Position numbers and translations under genes: made by a program. Source: Streptomyces sp. WMMC940 (GTDB lineage Bacteria; Actinomycetota; Actinomycetes; Streptomycetales; Streptomycetaceae). From it: 64,000 bases of DNA. Position 1 is the stretch's first letter; each line of letters starts with the position of its first letter. Positions 50,722 to 59,692 of the stretch are shown piece by piece. The notes below the pieces were generated by a model, which was not told the DNA's origin, did not search any database, and was given only the letters and a program-made list of their open reading frames with translations. Location of the stretch: assembly GCF_027460265.1 (NCBI RefSeq), contig NZ_JAPZBC010000001.1, positions 4,347,501-4,411,500 on the forward strand, written 5' to 3'.

Positions 50722-53499
50722 ATGCCCTCCAACACAACCGCCTCCCCCGCCCAGAAGCCGGCAAGGAGGAGGGGCCGCCGCGGCCGTCTCATCGTGCTCG
50801 CCCTGGCCCTGGCGCTGGTCGCGGGTGTCGGCGGCGGTGCGTACTGGGGCGTCAGTACCGTGCGTGCCTCCTTCCCGCAGACCACCGGGACGATCAAGCT
50901 CAAGGGTCTGACCGCCCCGGTCGACGTCAAGCGGGACGCGAACGGCATCCCGCAGCTCTACGCGAGCACCGACGAGGACCTGTTCCGCGCGCAGGGCTAC
51001 GTGCACGCGCAGGACCGCTTCTGGGAGATGGATGTACGCCGCCACGTCACCGCGGGCCGGCTGTCCGAGATGTTCGGCGCGGGGCAGGTCGAGACCGACG
51101 CCTTCCTGCGCACCCTCGGCTGGCACCGGGTGGCACAGCAGGAGTTCGACGAGAAGCTCTCGCCCGCGACCAAGAAGTACCTCCAGGCGTACGCCGACGG
51201 CGTCAACGCCTATCTGGCGGGCCGTGACAACGGCGACCTCTCCCTCGAGTACGTCGCCCTGGGGCTCACCAACGACTACAAGCCGGAGAAGTGGACGCCG
51301 GTCGACTCGGTGGCCTGGCTGAAGGCGATGGCCTGGGACCTGCGCGGCAACATGCAGGACGAGATCGACCGCTCGCTGATGACCAGCCGGCTGAGCGAGC
51401 AGCAGATCAAGCAGCTGTACCCGGAGTACCCGTACGACCTGCACCAGCCCGTCGTCACGGCGGGTGCCGTGGACGACGACGCCGAGAAGTGGGACCCGAA
51501 GGGCAAGCCCTCCCCGGACTCCCCGGGCTCGTCGGGTTCCGCCGGCTCCCCCGGCTCCGCCGGCAGCGGCCCGGGTGCCGGCTCCGGCGCGGGGCAGGGC
51601 GCGCAGACGCAGCTCTCCGGCCTCTCCGATGTGCTCGACCGCGTCCCGGCGCTGCTCGGTCCGAACGGCAACGGCATCGGATCCAACTCCTGGGTCGTCT
51701 CGGGCGAGTACACGACGACCGAGAAGCCGCTGCTCGCCAACGACCCGCACCTCGCGCCGCAGCTGCCGTCCCTGTGGGCGCAGATGGGCCTGCACTGCCG
51801 TGCCGTCTCGGAGAAGTGCTCCTTCGACGTCGCCGGGTACACCTTCTCCGGTATGCCGGGGGTGGTCATCGGCCACAACCAGGACATCGCCTGGGGCTTC
51901 ACCAACCTCGGGGCGGACGTCACCGACCTCTACCTGGAGAAGGTCTCCCAGGCGGGCTGGACGTCCGGCAGCCGGATCAAGCCGTTCAAGGTCCGTGAGG
52001 AGACCATCAGGGTCGCCGGCGGCGGCAGCAAGAAGATCACCGTCCGGGAGACCGACCACGGACCGCTGATCTCCGACCGCAGCGCCGAGCTGGAGCGCGT
52101 GGGAGAGCGGGCGCCGGTCAGGACCCCCGCACCCGACCGCGGCAACGGCTTCGGGGTGGCGCTGCGCTGGACCGCGCTGGACCCGGGCAACTCACTGGAC
52201 GCCGTCTTCAAGCTCAACCGGGCGAAGGACTTCCAGGGCTTCCGCGCCGCGGCGAAGGACTTCGACGTCCCCTCGCAGAACCTGATCTACGCGGACGCCA
52301 AGGGCAACATCGGATACCAGGCGCCGGGGCGCATCCCGGTCCGCGCCGAGGGCTTCGACGGCTCGATGCCGGCCCCGGGCTGGAACCCGACCTCCGGCTG
52401 GGAGGGGTACATCCCCTTCGACGAGCTCCCGTACGAGTACAACCCGAAGCGCGGCTACATCGTCACCGCCAACCAGGCCGTCGTGGACGCCGAGAAGTAC
52501 CCGTACCTGATCACCAAGGACTACGGCTACGGCTCCCGCAGCCAGCGGATCAACGACCTGATCGAGCTGAAGATCAAGGACGGCGGGAAGATCTCGACGG
52601 ACGACATGCGCACCATGCAGACGGACAACCAGAGCGAGATCGCCAAGCTGCTGACGCCCCATCTGCTGAAGATCGACGTCTCCGACCCGTATGTGCGCGA
52701 GGCGCAGAAGCTGCTGGAGGGCTGGGACTACACCCAGGAGCCGGACTCGGGGGCCGCGGCCTACTTCAACGCCGTCTGGCGCCATGTGCTCAAGCTGGCC
52801 TTCGGCAACAAGCTCCCCAAGGAGCTGCGGATGCGGGGCGAGTGCCTCAACGTCCGTCCGGCCGACAGCACCGGACCGGTCGACGACCTGAACTCCCTGG
52901 TGCGCGAGTGCGGCCAGCGCGACGCGGACTCGGCCCAGCCGGACGGCGGCGACCGCTGGTACGAGGTGGTCCGCGGGCTGATCGACGACGAGGACAGCGA
53001 GTGGTGGCAGGCGCCGAAGACCCGCAAGGACGACGCGACGACCACCCGTGACGAACTCCTCGCCCGGGCCATGAAGGACGCCCGTTGGGAGCTGACGGCC
53101 GAGCTCGGCAAGGACGTCGGCGGCTGGAGCTGGGGCAGGCTGCACCAGCTGACGCTGAAGAACCAGACGCTCGGTACCGAGGGCCCCGGCATACTGCGGC
53201 GGATGCTCAACCGCGGCCCGTGGAACCTTGGCGGCGGCGAGGCGGCGGTCAACGCGACCGGCTGGAACGCGGCCGGCGGCTACGACGTGATCTGGGTCCC
53301 GTCGATGCGGATGGTCGTCAACGTGGGCGACTGGGACAAGTCCCGCTGGATCAATCTGACGGGTGCCTCGGGCCACGCCTACAGCGAGCACTACACCGAC
53401 CAGACCGACAAGTGGGCCAAGGGCGAACTGCTGGACTGGGCCTACAGCGACAAGGCGGTCGAAGCGGCGACGGAGGACACGCTGGCGCTCAGGCCGTAG
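50722..53499 (+). CDS. Penicillin acylase family protein (Ntn hydrolase)
   Basis: The protein is 925 residues. One N-terminal helix (RLIVLALALALVAGVGGGAY) acts as signal or anchor. The alpha-subunit region has DANGIPQLYASTDEDLFRAQGYVHAQDRFW. A Ser/Pro/Gly-rich spacer of about 45 residues, unusually long, precedes the maturation site GSNSWVV, whose Ser becomes the nucleophile. The beta subunit has ANDPHLAPQLPSLW, MPGVVIGHNQDIAWGFTN and the Asn/Arg catalytic regions (NLIYADAKGNIGYQ). It is likely exported and hydrolyses amide bonds, such as acyl-homoserine lactones or penicillins; the true substrate is unknown. It ends 11 bp inside the convergent next gene. Confidence 0.9.
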   Translation: MPSNTTASPAQKPARRRGRRGRLIVLALALALVAGVGGGAYWGVSTVRASFPQTTGTIKLKGLTAPVDVKRDANGIPQLYASTDEDLFRAQGYVHAQDRFWEMDVRRHVTAGRLSEMFGAGQVETDAFLRTLGWHRVAQQEFDEKLSPATKKYLQAYADGVNAYLAGRDNGDLSLEYVALGLTNDYKPEKWTPVDSVAWLKAMAWDLRGNMQDEIDRSLMTSRLSEQQIKQLYPEYPYDLHQPVVTAGAVDDDAEKWDPKGKPSPDSPGSSGSAGSPGSAGSGPGAGSGAGQGAQTQLSGLSDVLDRVPALLGPNGNGIGSNSWVVSGEYTTTEKPLLANDPHLAPQLPSLWAQMGLHCRAVSEKCSFDVAGYTFSGMPGVVIGHNQDIAWGFTNLGADVTDLYLEKVSQAGWTSGSRIKPFKVREETIRVAGGGSKKITVRETDHGPLISDRSAELERVGERAPVRTPAPDRGNGFGVALRWTALDPGNSLDAVFKLNRAKDFQGFRAAAKDFDVPSQNLIYADAKGNIGYQAPGRIPVRAEGFDGSMPAPGWNPTSGWEGYIPFDELPYEYNPKRGYIVTANQAVVDAEKYPYLITKDYGYGSRSQRINDLIELKIKDGGKISTDDMRTMQTDNQSEIAKLLTPHLLKIDVSDPYVREAQKLLEGWDYTQEPDSGAAAYFNAVWRHVLKLAFGNKLPKELRMRGECLNVRPADSTGPVDDLNSLVRECGQRDADSAQPDGGDRWYEVVRGLIDDEDSEWWQAPKTRKDDATTTRDELLARAMKDARWELTAELGKDVGGWSWGRLHQLTLKNQTLGTEGPGILRRMLNRGPWNLGGGEAAVNATGWNAAGGYDVIWVPSMRMVVNVGDWDKSRWINLTGASGHAYSEHYTDQTDKWAKGELLDWAYSDKAVEAATEDTLALRP

Positions 53500-54082
53500 G
53501 CCGGGCCGCGAAGCGGCGGACGCCCTCCGGGGTCACCACGGCATGGACGGGGTGGTCGTGCGGTTCCTCCGGGACCCGCGCGACCACCTCGTTCGCGTAC
53601 AGGAGCACGACGAGCGCGGGCCGGGTCGCGGCCGCCTCCAGCCGGGCGAGGACCCGGTCGTACGAGCCTCCGCCGCGGCCGAGCCGCATGCCCCGCTCGT
53701 CCACCGCGAGCCCCGGCAGCAGGACGGTGTCCGCCTCCAGTACGGCCTTGTGACCCAGTAGTGGGCCGTCCGGTTCCATCAGCCCGCGACGGGCCGGCAC
53801 CAGCCGGTCGGACCCCTCGTACACCGCCCACTCGAGGTCGTTGTCGTCCAGCAGCACCGGCAGGAGCACCCGCACGCCCCGTGTGCGCAGCGCGTCGAGC
53901 AGCGCGCGGGTACCGGGTTCGCGCCCCACGGAGACATAGGCGGCCACGGTACGGGCGGTGGCCAGCTCGGGGAGCTCCAGTGCGTGCCGGGCGAGAACCA
54001 GCGAGGCCTCACGGACGTCTTCAGGGGACAGCAGGCGTCGCGCGTCGAGCAGTTCACGTCGAACCGTGCTCTTTACGGACAT
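53489..54082 (-). CDS. 5-formyltetrahydrofolate cyclo-ligase
   Basis: The protein is 197 residues. It starts near STVRRELLDARRLLSPEDV and has the ATP-binding LGRGGGSYDR motif (family GxGxGYYDR) and LLYANEVVARVPEEPHDHPV. It makes 5,10-methenyl-THF from 5-formyl-THF with ATP. ATG 54082 is chosen; an in-frame GTG at 54094 has a better ribosome site (GAGG). It overlaps the convergent acylase by 11 bp. Confidence 0.9.
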   Translation of the reverse strand: MSVKSTVRRELLDARRLLSPEDVREASLVLARHALELPELATARTVAAYVSVGREPGTRALLDALRTRGVRVLLPVLLDDNDLEWAVYEGSDRLVPARRGLMEPDGPLLGHKAVLEADTVLLPGLAVDERGMRLGRGGGSYDRVLARLEAAATRPALVVLLYANEVVARVPEEPHDHPVHAVVTPEGVRRFAARPTA

Positions 54083-54188
54083 CTCGGGGTCCACCGCAAC
54101 CTCACAATCCACTGTCAATATGCCTGTATGAGGAGAAAGTTAACCGGAGGCTAATCTTCCGCCCATAGGTACCGGATATGGTGCCCGC

Positions 54189-55091
54189 ATGAGCGAGTCG
54201 CACCCCCGGATCAGCAAGGCTGTCATCCCCGCCGCAGGCCTCGGCACCCGGTTCCTGCCGGCCACGAAGGCCACTCCCAAGGAGATGCTGCCTGTCGTCG
54301 ACAAGCCGGCGATCCAGTACGTGGTCGAGGAGGCGGTCGGCGCCGGCCTCTCGGATGTTCTCATGGTCACCGGGCGCAACAAGCGCCCCCTCGAGGACCA
54401 CTTCGACCGCAACTACGAGCTGGAGGAGGCGCTGAGCCGCAAGGGCGACGCGGAGCGCCTCGCCAAGGTCCAGGAGTCCAGCGACCTCGCCACCATGCAC
54501 TACGTGCGCCAGGGTGACCCCAAGGGCCTCGGCCACGCCGTCCTGTGCGCCGCCCCGCACGTCGGCGAGCAGCCCTTCGCGGTGCTCCTCGGCGACGACC
54601 TGATCGACCCGCGCGACCCGCTGCTGTCCCGGATGGTCGACGTCCAGGAGCGCGAGGGCGGCAGCGTCATCGCCCTGATGGAGGTCGAGCCCTCCCAGAT
54701 CCACATGTACGGCTGCGCGGCCGTGGAGGCCACCGGCGAGGACGGCGTCGTCCGGGTCACGGGGCTGGTCGAGAAGCCCGACCCGGCCGAGGCGCCCAGC
54801 AACTACGCGATCATCGGCCGCTACGTCCTGGACCCGGCCGTCTTCGAGATACTCCGCAAGACCGAGCCGGGCCGCGGTGGCGAGATCCAGCTCACCGACG
54901 CCCTGCAGATACTCGCCGCCGACGAGAAGATCGGCGGGCCCGTGCACGGCGTCGTCTTCAAGGGCCGCCGCTACGACACCGGCGACCGAGGCGACTACCT
55001 GCGTGCCATTGTCAGACTCGCGTGCGAACGTGAAGACCTGGGCCCGGACTTCCGAGCCTGGCTTCGCCGTTACGTCACCGAGGAGATGTAG
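54189..55091 (+). CDS. galU: UTP-glucose-1-phosphate uridylyltransferase
   Basis: The protein is 300 residues. The nucleotidyltransferase signature PAAGLGTRFLPATKATPKEM and LPVVDKPAIQYVVEEA is at the N-terminus, and LLGDDLID, LVEKPDPAEAPSNYAIIGRY and GGEIQLTDALQIL follow. It makes UDP-glucose for glycan and cell-envelope synthesis. It is 97 bp from the divergent cyclo-ligase and 3 bp from the next gene. Confidence 0.95.
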   Translation: MSESHPRISKAVIPAAGLGTRFLPATKATPKEMLPVVDKPAIQYVVEEAVGAGLSDVLMVTGRNKRPLEDHFDRNYELEEALSRKGDAERLAKVQESSDLATMHYVRQGDPKGLGHAVLCAAPHVGEQPFAVLLGDDLIDPRDPLLSRMVDVQEREGGSVIALMEVEPSQIHMYGCAAVEATGEDGVVRVTGLVEKPDPAEAPSNYAIIGRYVLDPAVFEILRKTEPGRGGEIQLTDALQILAADEKIGGPVHGVVFKGRRYDTGDRGDYLRAIVRLACEREDLGPDFRAWLRRYVTEEM

Positions 55092-55094
55092 CAC

Positions 55095-56471
55095 GTGAGC
55101 AGCACGGCAACACCCGGCACCGGCTCCGGCACCCCGGCCGCCGACGGCCCGGCCGCCGACGGCCCCGGCGGCGGACAGGCCCTGTGGTCGGTGGACGCCC
55201 ATCTGGAGGACATCCTCGGCGCGCTCCACCCGCTGGATCCGATCGACCTCCCGCTGTCCGACGCCCAGGGCTGTCTGCTCGTCGAGGACGTCACCGTCCC
55301 CGTGGCCCTGCCCCCGTTCGACAACAGCTCGATGGACGGGTACGCGGTCCGTGTCGCCGACGTCGCGGGTGCGAGCGAGGACTTCCCCGCCGTGCTGACC
55401 GTCATCGGGGACGTGGCCGCGGGCGGCGACGAGGCCCGCACCGTCGGCCCCGGGCAGGCCGCCCGGATCATGACGGGCGCCCCGCTCCCGCCCGGTGCCG
55501 AGGCCGTCGTCCCCGTCGAGTGGACCGACGGCGGCACGGGAGGCGGGGCCGCCACGGCCATGCGGCCGGCCGGCGCCGCCCCCGAGGGCGCGACCGGCGA
55601 GGTGCGGGTCCACCGGCCGGTGGAGCCCCGCGCCCATGTGCGCGAGCGCGGCAGTGACGTCCGGGCCGGGGACCTCGCCCTGACCGAGGGCACGGTCCTC
55701 GGACCTCCGCAGATCGGTCTGCTGGCCGCGATCGGCCGCGGCACTGTCCGGGTGCGCCCGCGCCCGCGTGTCGTCGTCCTGTCCACCGGCAGCGAACTCG
55801 TCCAGCCCGGTGAGGAGTTGGGCGAAGGCAGGATCTACGACTCGAACAGCTTCGCGCTCACCGCCGCCGCCCGTGACGCCGGGGCGATCGCCTACCGTGT
55901 GGGCGCGGTCACCGACGACGCCGACGAACTGCGCGCCACCATCGAGGACCAGCTCATCCGCGCCGATCTGATCGTCACCACGGGCGGGGTCAGCGTCGGC
56001 GCGTACGACGTGGTCAAGGAGGCGCTCTCCTCCGTGGGCGACGAGGACGAGCCCGGCGGCGGGGTCGACTTCCGCAAGCTGGCCATGCAGCCGGGCAAGC
56101 CCCAGGGCTTCGGCTCCATCGGCCCCGACCACACGCCGCTGCTCGCCCTGCCGGGCAATCCCGTCTCCTCCTATGTGTCTTTCGAGCTGTTCGTCCGTCC
56201 CGCGATCCGCACCCTGATGGGGCTGCGGGACGTGCGGCGGCCCCGGGCGTGCGCGGAGCTCCGCACGGACAAGGCGCTGACGTCGCCCGAGGGGAAGCGG
56301 CAGTTCCTGCGAGGTGCCTACGATGCGGAGAAGGGCACCGTCACCCCCGTCGGAGGCAGCGGGTCACACCTGATCGCGGCCCTCGCCCAGGCGAACGCGC
56401 TCATCGTCGTCCCCGAGGACACGACCTCCGTCGAGCCGGGCACGGAGACGGAGGTGGTCCTGCTCGGATGA
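55095..56471 (+). CDS. glp: Gephyrin-like molybdotransferase Glp (MoeA family)
   Basis: The protein is 458 residues. The MoeA domains are complete: DNSSMDGYAVR, IMTGAPLPPGAEAVVPVEW, STGSELVQPGEELGEGRIYD, TTGGVSVGAYDVVK and LPGNPVSSYVSFELF. It is predicted to load molybdenum on molybdopterin. In Corynebacterium, the MoeA-like Glp also binds FtsZ and works with a membrane receptor GlpR; a GlpR-like gene lies 1.9 kb downstream here. The N-terminus is a 35-residue Gly/Pro/Ala extension. GTG 55095 starts 3 bp after the galU stop. Confidence 0.85.
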   Translation: MSSTATPGTGSGTPAADGPAADGPGGGQALWSVDAHLEDILGALHPLDPIDLPLSDAQGCLLVEDVTVPVALPPFDNSSMDGYAVRVADVAGASEDFPAVLTVIGDVAAGGDEARTVGPGQAARIMTGAPLPPGAEAVVPVEWTDGGTGGGAATAMRPAGAAPEGATGEVRVHRPVEPRAHVRERGSDVRAGDLALTEGTVLGPPQIGLLAAIGRGTVRVRPRPRVVVLSTGSELVQPGEELGEGRIYDSNSFALTAAARDAGAIAYRVGAVTDDADELRATIEDQLIRADLIVTTGGVSVGAYDVVKEALSSVGDEDEPGGGVDFRKLAMQPGKPQGFGSIGPDHTPLLALPGNPVSSYVSFELFVRPAIRTLMGLRDVRRPRACAELRTDKALTSPEGKRQFLRGAYDAEKGTVTPVGGSGSHLIAALAQANALIVVPEDTTSVEPGTETEVVLLG

Positions 56472-56526
56472 GCGCGTGGCCGTGGCGGTAGCGTGTCTCA
56501 CCACACAGTGACCGGGAGCCACAGCC

Positions 56527-57018
56527 ATGAGCGCGCAGCAAGGACTCACACACATCGACGAGGCCGGCGCGGCCCGTATGGTCGACGTCTCGGAGAAGGA
56601 CGTCACCGCGCGCACCGCCCGCGCGAGCGGCCGGGTCCTCGTCTCACCGCGTGTCGTGGAGTTGCTGCGTGGCGAGGGGGTACCGAAGGGCGACGCCCTC
56701 GCCACCGCCCGGATCGCGGGAATCATGGGCGCGAAGCGCACACCGGACCTGATCCCGCTGTGCCATCCGCTTGCGGTGTCGGGGGTGAAGCTGGAGCTGT
56801 CCGTGGCCGACGACGCCGTCGAGATCCTCGCCACCGTGAGGACGACCGACCGCACGGGCGTCGAGATGGAGGCCCTGACCGCGGTGTCCGTGGCCGCGCT
56901 GACCGTCGTCGACATGGTCAAGGCGGTCGACAAGGCCGCGGTGATCACCGAGGTCCGGGTCGAGGAGAAGACCGGCGGGAAGTCCGGCGACTGGGTCCGC
57001 GAGGAGGCCCGGCGATGA
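56527..57018 (+). CDS. moaC: Cyclic pyranopterin monophosphate synthase MoaC
   Basis: The protein is 163 residues. It has [56 protein letters not shown] and [20 protein letters not shown], with the catalytic Lys/Asp in the last helix region. It acts in molybdopterin synthesis. The stop overlaps the mogA ATG by 4 nt. Confidence 0.95.
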   Translation: MSAQQGLTHIDEAGAARMVDVSEKDVTARTARASGRVLVSPRVVELLRGEGVPKGDALATARIAGIMGAKRTPDLIPLCHPLAVSGVKLELSVADDAVEILATVRTTDRTGVEMEALTAVSVAALTVVDMVKAVDKAAVITEVRVEEKTGGKSGDWVREEARR

Positions 57019-57617
57019 CCCCCCGCGCCGGTGAGGTCCACAGCCACGCCCACGCCGGGAAGCCAGGGCCCGGGGGAGCCGGACCAGGGCACCGTCCGCG
57101 CCGCGCGCTCGTCGTGACCGCCTCCAACCGGGCCGCCGCGGGGGTCTACGAGGACAAGGGCGGCCCGCTGCTCGCCGAAGGACTCGCCGGGATGGGCTTC
57201 CAGGTCGACGGCCCCCGGGTCGTCCCGGACGGGGACCCGGTCGAAGGGGCCCTGCGCGACGGCGTGGCCTCGGCGTACGACGTCATCCTCACCACCGGTG
57301 GCACCGGGATCTCGCCCACCGACCGCACCCCCGACGCCACGGCCCGGGTCCTCGACTACGAGATCCCCGGCATCCCCGAGGCGATCCGCGCGCACGGTCT
57401 CGCGAAGGTGCCCACCGCGGCGCTGTCCCGGGGCCTCGCCGGGGTCGCGGACCGCACCCTGATCGTGAATCTCCCCGGGTCCGCAGGCGGTGTGCGCGAC
57501 GGGCTCGCCGTGCTGTCGCGAGTGCTGCCGCACGCGGTGGACCAGCTGCGCGGCGGCGACCACCCGCGGCCGGCCGAAGTCGCGGGCCCCCCGGGCTCCC
57601 CAGGGAGTCCCCGCTGA
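57015..57617 (+). CDS. mogA: MogA/MoaB-family molybdenum cofactor protein
   Basis: The protein is 200 residues. A His/Gly/Pro-rich N-terminal extension of about 30 residues precedes the core [42 protein letters not shown] and [17 protein letters not shown]. It adenylylates molybdopterin or a related step. It is coupled to moaC by an ATGA overlap and to the next gene by close spacing. Confidence 0.9.
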   Translation: MTPRAGEVHSHAHAGKPGPGGAGPGHRPRRALVVTASNRAAAGVYEDKGGPLLAEGLAGMGFQVDGPRVVPDGDPVEGALRDGVASAYDVILTTGGTGISPTDRTPDATARVLDYEIPGIPEAIRAHGLAKVPTAALSRGLAGVADRTLIVNLPGSAGGVRDGLAVLSRVLPHAVDQLRGGDHPRPAEVAGPPGSPGSPR

Positions 57618-57634
57618 ACACTCACTCGTGGCCG

Positions 57635-58240
57635 GTGGTCCTGGCGGACGGTGATGTCACCCTCCGCCCGATAAAGCTGCGTGACCAGCGGGCGTGGCGG
57701 GAGGTGAACCGACGCAACCGGGACTGGCTGCGCCCCTGGGAGGCGACGATCCCGCCGCCGGCGCCCGGCGGCCCGGTCGCGCAGCGCCCCACGTACCGCC
57801 AGATGGTGCGCCATCTGCGTGCCGAGGCCCACGCCGGGCGGATGCTGCCGTTCGTGGTCGAGTTCCGGGGCGAGCTGGTCGGTCAGCTGACCGTCGCCGG
57901 CATCACCTGGGGCTCGATGTGCTCGGGTCATGTCGGCTACTGGGTCGACCGCGAGGTCGCGGGCCGAGGGGTGATGCCCACGGCCGTGGCGCTGGCCGTC
58001 GACCACTGCTTCGGAAGCGTCGGGCTGCACCGCATCGAGGTCTGCATTCGCCCCGAGAACGGGCCGAGCCGCAGGGTCGTGGAGAAACTCGGATTCCGCG
58101 AGGAGGGGCTCCGCCCGCGCTATCTCCACATCGACGGCGCTTGGCGGGACCATCTGGTGTTCGCGCTCACGGCGGAGGAGGTGCCCGGGGGACTGCTGCG
58201 CCGCTGGCACCAGGCACGACCCGCGCGACACGAGAAATAA
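57635..58240 (+). CDS. RimJ/RimL-type GNAT N-acetyltransferase
   Basis: The protein is about 201 residues. It has the ribosomal-protein Ser/Ala acetyltransferase layout: VTLRPIKLRDQRAWREVNRRN, VEFRGELVGQLTVAGITWG, GYWVDREVAGRGVMPTAVAL (acetyl-CoA site) and GLHRIEVCIRPENGPSRRVVEKLGFREEGL. GTG 57635 has no ribosome site; an in-frame CTG at 57614, overlapping the mogA stop as CTGA and preceded by GGGAG, would add MNTHSWP-like residues and looks likelier. Substrate is uncertain. Confidence 0.85.
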   Translation: MVLADGDVTLRPIKLRDQRAWREVNRRNRDWLRPWEATIPPPAPGGPVAQRPTYRQMVRHLRAEAHAGRMLPFVVEFRGELVGQLTVAGITWGSMCSGHVGYWVDREVAGRGVMPTAVALAVDHCFGSVGLHRIEVCIRPENGPSRRVVEKLGFREEGLRPRYLHIDGAWRDHLVFALTAEEVPGGLLRRWHQARPARHEK

Positions 58241-58276
58241 AATAATTGTTCGAATTTCATCCCCGCTCGATCGCTC

Positions 58277-58295
58277 TGTGATCTGAAGAATCACA
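58277..58295. promoter_or_regulatory. TGTGAT/ATCACA inverted repeat upstream of glpR
   Basis: TGTGAT-N7-ATCACA lies 87 bp before GTG 58383 in an AT-rich gap. An A-run follows on the plus strand, so it does not fit a terminator. A regulator-binding site is possible but unproven. Confidence 0.4.
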
Positions 58296-58382
58296 AAAAA
58301 AGTCAGTGGTATCAGCCAGATCGTGCGACACACCGGGCCAATTGGCCGATGCCCTCGTGCGAATCCCTCTACGGTGTGTTGC

Positions 58383-59438
58383 GTGAGCAGCAGCGGCCTC
58401 ATCTACGCAGTCATCGTCGGGGCCTGGGCCGCCTACTTGGTGCCGATGTGGCTCCGCAGGCAGGACGAGCTCAACGAGGCCCGTCCGACGGAACGCTTCA
58501 GCACCGCCATCCGGCTGCTGTCCGGACGGGCGGGAATGGAGCGCCGGTACGCCAAGGAGCTGCGTGAACGCCCCACCGAGGACGGCCCCGCCCCCGACGC
58601 CGACCCGGAATCCGAGACGGACCGACTGAGTTCCGTCGACGTCCGGGCCTTCGCCGTGCCCCCGGCCAGGACCGAGGCGCGGCTGGACGTGTCGGCCGCC
58701 CCGGTCGGGGCGCGCAAGGAGCGGGCGCCCAAGCCGCACGGCGCGGCCGCCTCGGAACGCGCACGGCGCACCAAGGCCCTGGCCCGGCGCCGGCGCACCA
58801 CCGTTCTCCTCTTCATGGCCTTCACCCTCGGCGCGATCGTCGCGGCCGTCGGCGGTCTGGGCCTCCTGTGGGCACCGGCGGTTCCGGCCGTCCTCCTCAG
58901 CACCTACATCGCCTACCTGCGCGCCCAGGAGCGGCGCCGCTTCGTGTACGTGATGGACCGGCGCCGTGCGGAGGCCGCGGCGCAGCGGCTGCGCGAGACC
59001 CGTGTACGGCGCCGGCCGGCCGTCGCCGAGGAGCCGGACCAGGTTGCCCCGGCAGGGCCCGAGCCCGAGCCGGCGCCCGCCGTCTCGCCGCAGGAGGCGG
59101 GCCGCCGGGCCCTGGTCGAGCAGACCGACCACGCGGAGTGGGTGGACCAGCAGCGCGACCCGGGCCCCGGGCGCGGCGACAGCTGGGACCCGGTCCCGGT
59201 GCCGCTCCCCACGTACGTCACCGCGCCGGTCGCCCCGCGCGCCACGAGCGGCATCGACGTCACGGACCCGGAGACCTGGAGTTCGGCCCGCTCCTCCACG
59301 GCCGATCCGGCCTCGCCCGCGGCCCCGCAACCCCCGCGGCAGCGGACCACTCCGCCGCGCCGTACCCGCGAGCACGGCCGCACCCCGCTCTTCGACCAGT
59401 ACGAGGACGAGGACCGGCCCCGCGCCGCCAACGAGTGA
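58383..59438 (+). CDS. glpR: GlpR/SepX-type membrane divisome protein
   Basis: The protein is 351 residues. An N-terminal helix (SSGLIYAVIVGAWAAYLVPMW) is followed by RRQDELNEARPTERF, a cytoplasmic stretch, a double-helix segment (TVLLFMAFTLGAIVAAVGGL, LWAPAVPAVLLSTYIAYL), and a long Pro/Ala/Glu-rich tail. This matches SepX of Streptomyces and GlpR of Corynebacterium, the membrane partner of gephyrin-like Glp at the divisome. A TACGGT box 7 nt before GTG 58383 suggests a leaderless message. It is downstream of glp in the same cluster. Confidence 0.8.
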   Translation: MSSSGLIYAVIVGAWAAYLVPMWLRRQDELNEARPTERFSTAIRLLSGRAGMERRYAKELRERPTEDGPAPDADPESETDRLSSVDVRAFAVPPARTEARLDVSAAPVGARKERAPKPHGAAASERARRTKALARRRRTTVLLFMAFTLGAIVAAVGGLGLLWAPAVPAVLLSTYIAYLRAQERRRFVYVMDRRRAEAAAQRLRETRVRRRPAVAEEPDQVAPAGPEPEPAPAVSPQEAGRRALVEQTDHAEWVDQQRDPGPGRGDSWDPVPVPLPTYVTAPVAPRATSGIDVTDPETWSSARSSTADPASPAAPQPPRQRTTPPRRTREHGRTPLFDQYEDEDRPRAANE

Positions 59439-59545
59439 GACCGGGCCGGGCAGGCGCCCGACCTTCGGAACCCTGCCCGGCCCGACCAGCGAGGAACGGA
59501 TTTCCAAGCACCCCGATCGGGGTGCTAAGGTTTCACTCGTTGCAA

Positions 59546-59619
59546 GGGCCTGTGGCGCAGACTGGTAGCGCACCTCGTTCGCATCGAGGGGGTCAGGGGT
59601 TCAAATCCCCTCAGGTCCA
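59546..59619 (+). tRNA. tRNA-Ala (anticodon CGC)
   Basis: The 74-nt cloverleaf has acceptor GGGCCTG/CAGGTCC with one G-U pair, anticodon stem CCTCG/CGAGG around loop TTCGCAT (anticodon CGC, Ala codon GCG) and T-arm AGGGG-TTCAAAT-CCCCT. CCA is not encoded. The adjacent decayed integrase suggests its 3' end is an integration site. Confidence 0.9.
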
Positions 59620-59630
59620 CAACAGGTCAG

Positions 59631-59660
59631 AGCCCCTGTCGGAGAGATCCAGCAGGGGCT
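59631..59660 (+). terminator. Hairpin after tRNA-Ala
   Basis: AGCCCCTG (59631-59638) pairs with CAGGGGCT (59653-59660), followed by TTGT. It lies between the tRNA and the convergent integrase pseudogene. Confidence 0.6.
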
Positions 59661-59692
59661 TTGTCGTGCCGTACAGCAGCGAAGTACAGCAA

